Source: Candidatus Saccharibacteria bacterium UBA3723
GTDB lineage: Bacteria; Patescibacteriota; Saccharimonadia; Saccharimonadales; Saccharimonadaceae
Length of the DNA stretch: 15,264 nt
Direction of reading: 5' to 3'
Assembly: GCA_002371895.1 (NCBI GenBank)
Contig: DFHM01000013.1
Span: forward strand, 34,167 to 49,430
Below the pieces are notes generated by a model. It had not been told where the DNA came from and ran no database searches. It saw only the letters and a program-made list of their open reading frames with translations. Shown here piece by piece: positions 5,736 to 10,555 of the stretch. The first letter of the stretch is position 1. Every line of letters starts with the position of its first letter. Made by a program: the position numbers and the translations under genes.

Positions 5736-7699
5736 GTTTTTTCGGCGACCTATTCAAAAAGCCAAAAACTGACGCAGTTTTTGAGATAAAATCCCCCAAC
5801 GGGCGGGTGTCAGCAAAGTTCATTCTCGATCATGGACAGATTGCTTATTTTGTAGAAAAAGACGAAAAGCCAATCCTGCGCAAATCGCGCCTTGGCATTA
5901 TGCTCAAGGATTCCACTCCACTTGCGGATGGTTTTGCCGTGGTTCGCGCTTATTCACGTTCGTTTGATGATACTTGGCGCGCACAATGGGGCGAGCAGCA
6001 TGTTATCCGCAACAATTACAACGAAACTGCAATTTACCTAGAAGAGGTCGAGAAACCTTCTCGCCTTCTTACGATTCGCTTCCGCGCTTATGATGATGGT
6101 ATCGCTTTCCGCTACGAAGTTCCTGCGCAGCCCGAAATGGAGCGCATGATTATCTCCGATGAGCTGACGGAGTTCTCCGTTGATACCAATAGCCGCTCTT
6201 GGAGCATTCCAGCCTACCAGCCAGACCGTTATGAGTATGATTACGTTGAGCATCCGGTCTATACCCTCACGGAATCCGTTCATACTCCACTCACAATTCA
6301 GACGCCAACAAATCAATTTATCGCGATTCACGAAGCTGCGCTTTATAACTATGGCGGCATGACTTTGCAAATGAACGGCTCTTCTTTGAAAGCTGATATT
6401 ACGCCACTTTCTGATGGTATGCGCGCTTATGTCGAGCTTCCGTTCTCTACGCCTTGGCGCATGATTATTATTGGTCAGGATGCACTCGATCTCACGACGA
6501 GCCGCATGATGTTGAACCTCAACGATCCGCCACGCGAGGATTTCTCTTGGGTCGAACCAAAGAAATTCATGGGTATTTGGTGGGCAATGTATGTTGGCGA
6601 ATGGACTTGGGCCCCAGGCGAACGCCACGGTGCTACAACTGAGCATGCCATGCAATATATTGATTCCTGTAAGAATCTCGGTATCTCCGGCCTTTTGATT
6701 GAAGGCTGGAATGATGGCTGGGAGGGTGACTGGCTCGAAAATGGTGTTTCCAATAAGTTCATGGAACCTACGCCAGATTTTGATATGCAGATTGTGGCAG
6801 ATTATGGCCATGCCAATGGCGTTGAGTTGATTGGCCATCATGAGACCGTCGGTTTTATTGATAACTACGAGCAGCAGCTTGAAGAAGCTTATCGCTATTT
6901 GAAGCGCTATGGTATTCGTTATGTAAAGTCTGGCTATGCTGGCTCCAAGATGACGATTAATGGTCGTCGCGAATATCACCATTCGCAGTTGGGTGTGTTG
7001 CATTATCAGCGCGCGCTCGAGCTAGCTGCCAAGTATAATATTATGCTCGACGTTCATGAGCCGATTAAGTCTACGGGCATTGAGCGCACTTGGCCGAATT
7101 TGATGACCCGCGAGGGCGCGCGCGGCCAGGAATACGAAGGCGGCGCCTTGAAACCATCGCACGCCTGCTTCCTTCCATATACGCGTTTGCTCGCTGGCGG
7201 CATGGATTACACGCCAGGTATTCTCGATGTCTCGAACTTCTCCAAGCGCATGGCAACGACGATTGTCCGCCAGTTGGCTTATTATGTGACGATTTATTCT
7301 TCGATGCAGATGGCTTCGGATCGTCCGCAGTTCTATGAGAATAATTATCCAGATTTGTTTGAGTTTATCCGCGATGTACCTTTGTCTTGGGAACGCACCG
7401 TGCCATTGCTCGGCGAGATTGGTGAATATTATGTGGTTGCTCGTCAGGTTTGGGATGGCTCCGACTGGTATATTGGTGGCGTAACGAATGAAGAAGGCCG
7501 CAAGGTTGAGCTATATATCGATTTTCTTGAGCCGCAGGCAAATTATGTTGCGAAGATTTACCGTGACTCTGATGACGCGCACTATCGTGATCACCAGCTT
7601 GGCTATGTGATTGAAGAGAAAGTTTTGCGCCAAGGTGACAGGCTTGAAATGTATATGGCACCTGGCGGTGGCTTTGCGATTAAATTACACAAGCAATAA
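5732..7699 (+). CDS. Glycoside hydrolase family 97, probable inverting alpha-glucosidase type, cytoplasmic
   Basis: The 655-residue product has the GH97 layout: an N-terminal beta-sandwich (residues about 15-270), a TIM barrel (about 275-560) and a C-terminal beta-domain. Key positions are Glu201 in AIHEAALYNYGG (calcium-site type), Glu443 in VHEPIKSTG, and TWPNLMTREGARGQEYEGG (about 453-471) with Glu461 and Glu467. The barrel segment VKSGYAGSK has Gly401 where retaining GH97 enzymes have a nucleophilic Asp, so the inverting SusB-like class is expected; this follows published GH97 knowledge. It probably hydrolyses alpha-glucosides, but the substrate is not proven. There is no signal peptide, unlike most GH97 enzymes of Bacteroidetes. 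The start is GTG, with GAGGG 7 nt upstream. It meets the next gene tail to tail with no gap. Stop codon is TAA. Confidence 0.92.
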   Translation: MSFFGDLFKKPKTDAVFEIKSPNGRVSAKFILDHGQIAYFVEKDEKPILRKSRLGIMLKDSTPLADGFAVVRAYSRSFDDTWRAQWGEQHVIRNNYNETAIYLEEVEKPSRLLTIRFRAYDDGIAFRYEVPAQPEMERMIISDELTEFSVDTNSRSWSIPAYQPDRYEYDYVEHPVYTLTESVHTPLTIQTPTNQFIAIHEAALYNYGGMTLQMNGSSLKADITPLSDGMRAYVELPFSTPWRMIIIGQDALDLTTSRMMLNLNDPPREDFSWVEPKKFMGIWWAMYVGEWTWAPGERHGATTEHAMQYIDSCKNLGISGLLIEGWNDGWEGDWLENGVSNKFMEPTPDFDMQIVADYGHANGVELIGHHETVGFIDNYEQQLEEAYRYLKRYGIRYVKSGYAGSKMTINGRREYHHSQLGVLHYQRALELAAKYNIMLDVHEPIKSTGIERTWPNLMTREGARGQEYEGGALKPSHACFLPYTRLLAGGMDYTPGILDVSNFSKRMATTIVRQLAYYVTIYSSMQMASDRPQFYENNYPDLFEFIRDVPLSWERTVPLLGEIGEYYVVARQVWDGSDWYIGGVTNEEGRKVELYIDFLEPQANYVAKIYRDSDDAHYRDHQLGYVIEEKVLRQGDRLEMYMAPGGGFAIKLHKQ

Positions 7700-7927
7700 T
7701 TAATCTAAGCAGATTATTTCTCTAGGCTTTTTGTTGATTATCTCCATGCCAATCATATATCTACTTTTTGTGCATTTGAGCGCCTCAACGACTTGCTCAG
7801 AATTTTTCGACGGCAAATTGATTGATATTAGATAGAAAACGTATAATTCGTAATATCTAATTGGTATATTTTTAATTTTTCCGGTTTTTGTAAGGATCGG
7901 TCTTCTGTAGATGAGAAAATCTCGCCC
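7700..7927 (-). pseudogene. In-frame continuation of the HTH gene beyond a TGA (75 codons)
   Basis: After the TGA at 7928-7930, the same frame stays open for 75 codons to a TAA at 7700-7702. It encodes GRDFLIYRRPILTKTGKIKN, then RYYELYVFYLISINLPS and a final KSRYMIGMEIINKKPREIIC. The segment reads like real protein: it has balanced composition and no internal stop, and it ends one base from the GH97 stop codon. There is no good start codon or ribosome binding site just after the TGA, so it is best explained as the second half of the HTH protein. It could be cut off by a nonsense mutation or a sequencing error, or joined by UGA read-through. Confidence 0.6.
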
Positions 7928-8218
7928 TCACTGCGCATCCGTGCTGAGTATCGCTCTGCTGATAGATTGCTTCGTGAGCCCTAAATATTTCGCCATTGCT
8001 CGTTGCGATACCATATAATGGATGCTTTCGTCTGCTAAATCTTTGATATTTGGGTATTCATTCAATAGTTCCATCGTTTTATGGTATTTATATTTGTGAT
8101 TATTGAAAAGCACGTGCTTTTTTTGTTTGCGGCACTCAGCATTTTGCCCCACATTAGCGATTTTGTTTTTGCAGCACTCGGCATTTTGCTTCACATTAGT
8201 GATTTTGTTTTGCAGCAT
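7928..8218 (-). CDS. Small helix-turn-helix DNA-binding protein, frame closed by TGA
   Basis: The 96-residue product carries a clear HTH-like segment, SQRAMAKYLGLTKQSISRAI (residues about 72-91), preceded by a helical NEYPNIKDLADESIHYMV. The first 35 residues are two near-identical copies of NKIxNVxQNAEC encoded by 42-bp DNA repeats, so they may not be a true domain. An alternative start is ATG 8074 (MELLNEYPNIKDL), just before the conserved-looking part. No Shine-Dalgarno sequence is seen at either start. The operator-like inverted repeat at 8223-8283 lies immediately upstream, so autoregulation is plausible. The TGA is not followed by a gene boundary: the frame continues (see 7700-7927), so the full protein would be about 171 residues. 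Family is not recognised beyond the HTH. Confidence 0.6.
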   Translation of the reverse strand: MLQNKITNVKQNAECCKNKIANVGQNAECRKQKKHVLFNNHKYKYHKTMELLNEYPNIKDLADESIHYMVSQRAMAKYLGLTKQSISRAILSTDAQ

Positions 8219-8243
8219 TCAGCATTTTGCCCCACATTAGTGA
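8132..8243. repeat. Direct repeat, 2.7 copies of a 41-42 bp unit
   Basis: Units start at 8132, 8174 and 8215. Each has the plan GCAYTCRGCATTTTGC, then YYCACATTAGYGA, and the first two add TTTTGTTTTTGCA. The first two are 42 bp apart and encode a repeated peptide in the HTH protein; the third is 41 bp on, because one T of a homopolymer run is missing, and so is out of frame and non-coding. The third unit runs directly into the first GACTAGTC box of the inverted repeat. Confidence 0.8.
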
Positions 8244-8283
8244 CTAGTCAACATAAAGTGACTGGTCACTAATATGGCAAATG
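8223..8283. promoter_or_regulatory. Imperfect inverted repeat with two GACTNGTC boxes (operator-like)
   Basis: Arms 8223-8250 and 8259-8283 are inverted copies of each other around an 8-bp centre. The matched core is CATTAGTGACTAGTCA against TATTAGTGACCAGTCA, with CATTTTGCC/CATTTGCC outside it. Boxes GACTAGTC (8242-8249) and GACTGGTC (8260-8267) begin 18 bp apart, the same spacing as in the rplJ/rlmH interval. A possible -35 for the HTH gene (TTGACT on the minus strand) overlaps the first box, which suits a repressor site. Confidence 0.6.
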
Positions 8284-8350
8284 GGCATGATAGAAGCATG
8301 CCTGCAAGGAGCAAAAATAAGCGTATAGCTATGCATGGAATGTGATGGAA

Positions 8351-8716
8351 TTATTTTTCTAGGCGAAGCGAAATAATTGTGTCGTAGCCAAAACGGGCGC
8401 GAACCTCATAGCCGGCTTCGATGAGGCGGGCTTTTTCTTCGGCGGAAAGCGTTTCGGCGCCGGAATTTTTAACCGAAATCTTGATCGTAGTGTCATTGTT
8501 GGCCTCGGACAAAGTAATTTTATCGCCGGCGGAACAGTTTCGGAGGGCGCGGCGAATTTCGTCGCGCAAAAATTTATCAACACGGTCGTGGTCGTCGTCG
8601 CAAATTGGCACGGTCAAATCCTGGATATCTAGATTCACGGAAATCTTGCGCTTTTCGCAGCGCGCGAGTAAGTCCTGGTAGTGCGGTCCGATAATATCAA
8701 TAAAGTGAGTTGCCAT
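8351..8716 (-). CDS. Small stand-alone protein resembling a degenerate HATPase_c (GHKL) domain
   Basis: The 121-residue product looks like the C-terminal half of a histidine-kinase-type ATPase fold. It has an N-box-like helix VDKFLRDEIRRALRNCSAGD (residues about 47-66), a beta strand, then ISVKNSGAETLSAEEKARLI, whose KNSG stands where an intact domain has DxG, and a terminal strand FGYDTIISLRLEK. The ATP-lid glycines (GxGxGL) are missing, so ATP binding is doubtful. No kinase or sensor domain is attached. It may be a binding partner or a diverged regulator; the fold assignment is tentative. The start is ATG 8716, 6 nt after TGCTATAAT; the in-frame ATG at 8722 immediately abuts the -10 box and cannot be transcribed. 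Stop codon is TAA. Confidence 0.65.
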   Translation of the reverse strand: MATHFIDIIGPHYQDLLARCEKRKISVNLDIQDLTVPICDDDHDRVDKFLRDEIRRALRNCSAGDKITLSEANNDTTIKISVKNSGAETLSAEEKARLIEAGYEVRARFGYDTIISLRLEK

Positions 8717-8722
8717 AAGCAT

Positions 8723-8731
8723 ATTATAGCA
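8723..8731 (-). promoter_or_regulatory. Extended -10 promoter (leaderless) of the HATPase-like gene
   Basis: TGCTATAAT on the minus strand is a perfect extended -10 box ending 6 nt before the ATG at 8716. There is no Shine-Dalgarno sequence. Confidence 0.75.
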
Positions 8732-8763
8732 TGCTCGGCAGCCGGGCGGCGCGTCGCGGTGGC

Positions 8764-8811
8764 AAAAAACGGGGCGCGGCGAACATGCGGCAGCTAAGCG
8801 AGCGGCCGCGC
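8764..8811 (-). terminator. Probable terminator after the YgjP-like gene
   Basis: On the minus strand GCGCGGC (8805-8811) pairs with GCCGCGC (8774-8780) around a 24-nt loop, followed by CCCG and six T. A competing inner stem GCGGC/GCCGC exists. It starts 2 nt after the stop codon. Confidence 0.5.
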
Positions 8812-8813
8812 AA

Positions 8814-9359
8814 TTATACCCCAGGCGAATACTGCTTCAATAACTTCCTATGCCTACGGTAGGCAGGGTCGTGCGACTCCACCTCGGCCCAAAACTCTGC
8901 GGAATGGTCCATATGATTAATATGTGCGAGCTCGTGCAGAATCACATAATCACGGAGTGGCTCCGGGACCTTCATGAGCCCGATATTAAGAGAAATCGTG
9001 CCAGAAGACGAACGCGAGCCCCAGCGAGTATTGGCGTGCGAAAGGCGAACGCCGGAATACTTATACCCGTACTTAGTAGCCCAGAATTCTAGCCGATATG
9101 GTAAATACTCGCGGGCTTTTTTCATCAAATGCTTTTTGGCGGCATCCCGGGCGCGCTGGGTGGACGGATCCTTAATCGGCAACTTGGCGCGGATCTCGTT
9201 GCGCGAGGCGTTAAGCCAGCGTTTGGCAAGAAAAACAGTCGTATGGGGTGGCGCGGAGATGGTGAGTTTTCCGGAAGTCGCAACGGAAAACTTTGGGCGC
9301 GTCGACCATGCGTTTTTGCGAATGACTACTTCGCCAAACTCGGAATCGTTAAAAGTCAT
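8814..9359 (-). CDS. YgjP-type (DUF45) zinc metallopeptidase
   Basis: The 181-residue product has the YgjP/DUF45 pattern. It shows an N-terminal beta region with SGKLTISAPPHTT (residues about 29-41), the signature NTRWGSRSSSGTISLN (about 110-125), and the zinc site LHELAHINHMDHSAEFW (about 141-157), with His142, Glu143, His146 and the third ligand His152. It lacks a signal peptide and is predicted to be cytoplasmic. The family fold is that of zincin peptidases; a physiological substrate is not known. The ATG at 9359 overlaps the TAA of the upstream kinase gene as TAATG, so translation is probably coupled. It is the last gene before a likely terminator. Stop codon is TAA. Confidence 0.92.
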   Translation of the reverse strand: MTFNDSEFGEVVIRKNAWSTRPKFSVATSGKLTISAPPHTTVFLAKRWLNASRNEIRAKLPIKDPSTQRARDAAKKHLMKKAREYLPYRLEFWATKYGYKYSGVRLSHANTRWGSRSSSGTISLNIGLMKVPEPLRDYVILHELAHINHMDHSAEFWAEVESHDPAYRRHRKLLKQYSPGV

Positions 9360-9859
9360 TATTTCTTGATGGCGCCGCGTTCGGAAAGACCAGTGAGGAC
9401 ATTTTTGCACTGGGTCTGGAAGGTGTGCTTGCCGGAGATGACGAGTGGATTTTCGAGCTCGGATGGAGCTTCGATTTTCTTGTAGGAATTGGCAAGCGCG
9501 ATTTTGGCGTCGTCGACCTTTTTGTATTTGTGGCGCATGCGGTGCTTGATTTCGTTGAGGTCGGTTTGGACCCAAACGAGGACCGGGCGATAGCCGGCTT
9601 TTTCGAGCATGGTGCGGATTTCGTTGCGCTGTTTTTCGGTATCAAGGGCACCCTCAATAACGAGAGTTTGCTTGCATTTAGAAATTTGTGCGATCAGATT
9701 TAGAGCAACCTTGCGCGAGATATTATGCTCTTCGTGCAACTCTGATAGGTTTAGAAACGGAGCGTTGAAGCGAGCGCTAAACTGATCCGCGAAGGTAGTC
9801 TTGCCGCTCATTGGCGCACCGAAAACTAAGATTGCATAAGGTTTCGACTTCCCATTCAT
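9359..9859 (-). CDS. P-loop NTPase, AAA/zeta-toxin-like small-molecule or nucleotide kinase
   Basis: The 166-residue product starts with a beta strand and a Walker A motif, VFGAPMSGKTTFADQFSARF (residues about 12-31). It continues with an IEGALD strand (about 68-73), VLVWVQTDLNEIKHRMRHK (about 93-111, a lid-like arginine-rich helix) and a C-terminal SGKHTFQTQCKNVL. This matches the AAA_33-type group of small kinases, which phosphorylate nucleosides, sugars or other metabolites; the substrate is unknown. The gene has its own promoter, TTGCAA-17 bp-TAAACT, with the -10 just 6 nt before the ATG and no Shine-Dalgarno sequence. It is coupled to the YgjP peptidase gene by a TAATG overlap. Stop codon is TAA. 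Confidence 0.85.
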   Translation of the reverse strand: MNGKSKPYAILVFGAPMSGKTTFADQFSARFNAPFLNLSELHEEHNISRKVALNLIAQISKCKQTLVIEGALDTEKQRNEIRTMLEKAGYRPVLVWVQTDLNEIKHRMRHKYKKVDDAKIALANSYKKIEAPSELENPLVISGKHTFQTQCKNVLTGLSERGAIKK

Positions 9860-9865
9860 AAGATT

Positions 9866-9894
9866 AGTTTATGATACATCAGAGGTTTTTGCAA
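9866..9894 (-). promoter_or_regulatory. Leaderless promoter of the P-loop kinase gene
   Basis: TTGCAA (9889-9894) and TAAACT (9866-9871) are 17 bp apart on the minus strand. The -10 ends 6 nt before the ATG at 9859. It lies over the last codons of the upstream membrane-protein gene. Confidence 0.7.
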
Positions 9895-10555
9895 CAGTTC
9901 TTCTCTTTACGCTCTCTTTGTATAGTGAGCTGTTCGCAAGAAGCACCTGGGATGGGTAATAAAAAGCCCAAACCAGCACCGCAACGACCGGTAGGATATC
10001 TGCCGGTACGGCGCCGTCGAGCATGACGTAACGGAGGCCGACGCAAAAGTCGCAGCAAATAAACGCGATGAAGCCATAAAACGCGCAGCGGGCGCAAATA
10101 TTCTGGCGATCTTCGCGGAAGCGGCTGGCGGACATGGCGAGATTGCTTATCAGGAGGCCGCCGTAGAGCGCCGCGAGCGAATAAATGATTCGGTCACCAT
10201 GAAAGGCTGAAACGATGGTTAGAAGCGAAATTACGAGCGTAAAAGCACCCAAATGTTTCTTGCTGAGGCGTGTGAGGCGCAAGAAATGCATAAACTGCGC
10301 AAAACAAAAGATGAATACGCCCAGTACGGTCATGTTAGTCCAGACCAAAACTGTATCGGCAAGCAGAGTTAGAAATAACGCCAGAATCAACTTGGTGTCA
10401 TTGCGGTATTTTTTGTACGCATAGACGACGCAAAGGAAGATACCGGTGTACTTGAGGAGCGCGGAGCCCCAGTAGTTTGGAAAGAAGATGTCGAGCGTCA
10501 AAAAGCCGACGTAGATAAAGATCCAGACTATCAACCAGCGTTTGTCGTTTGGCAT
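9869..10555 (-). CDS. YhhN/TMEM86-like multi-pass membrane protein
   Basis: The 228-residue product has about eight membrane helices. Helix-associated motifs recall the YhhN (TMEM86, lysoplasmalogenase) family: ALFLTLLADTVLVW followed by LGVFIFCFAQFMHFLRL (residues about 59-92), then AFICCDFCVGLRYV and VWAFYYPSQVLLANS near the C-terminus, matching the family's GDxxL...G..F..aH..Y and Y..aQ..I..S positions. Known relatives cleave vinyl-ether lysophospholipids, but this match is from pattern recall and the reaction is not assured. The ATG at 10555 overlaps the protease stop as TAATG, so the gene is probably translated by re-initiation after the protease. Its stop (TAA) overlaps the promoter of the next gene. 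Confidence 0.65.
   Translation of the reverse strand: MPNDKRWLIVWIFIYVGFLTLDIFFPNYWGSALLKYTGIFLCVVYAYKKYRNDTKLILALFLTLLADTVLVWTNMTVLGVFIFCFAQFMHFLRLTRLSKKHLGAFTLVISLLTIVSAFHGDRIIYSLAALYGGLLISNLAMSASRFREDRQNICARCAFYGFIAFICCDFCVGLRYVMLDGAVPADILPVVAVLVWAFYYPSQVLLANSSLYKESVKRRTVAKTSDVS

Noticed and set aside
6038..7003. Long 321-codon open frame on the minus strand opposite GH97
   Set aside because: It lies wholly within the GH97 gene, has no promoter or ribosome binding site, and its protein resembles nothing; it is an antisense shadow.
7928..7930. TGA as a sense codon (alternative genetic code as in Gracilibacteria or Mycoplasma)
   Set aside because: All confident genes, including frames of 655 and 889 codons, are intact with TGA read as stop. 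A reassigned TGA would be frequent inside them.
8132..8243. Direct repeats as a small CRISPR array
   Set aside because: The units follow each other without unique spacers, and no cas-like gene is nearby.
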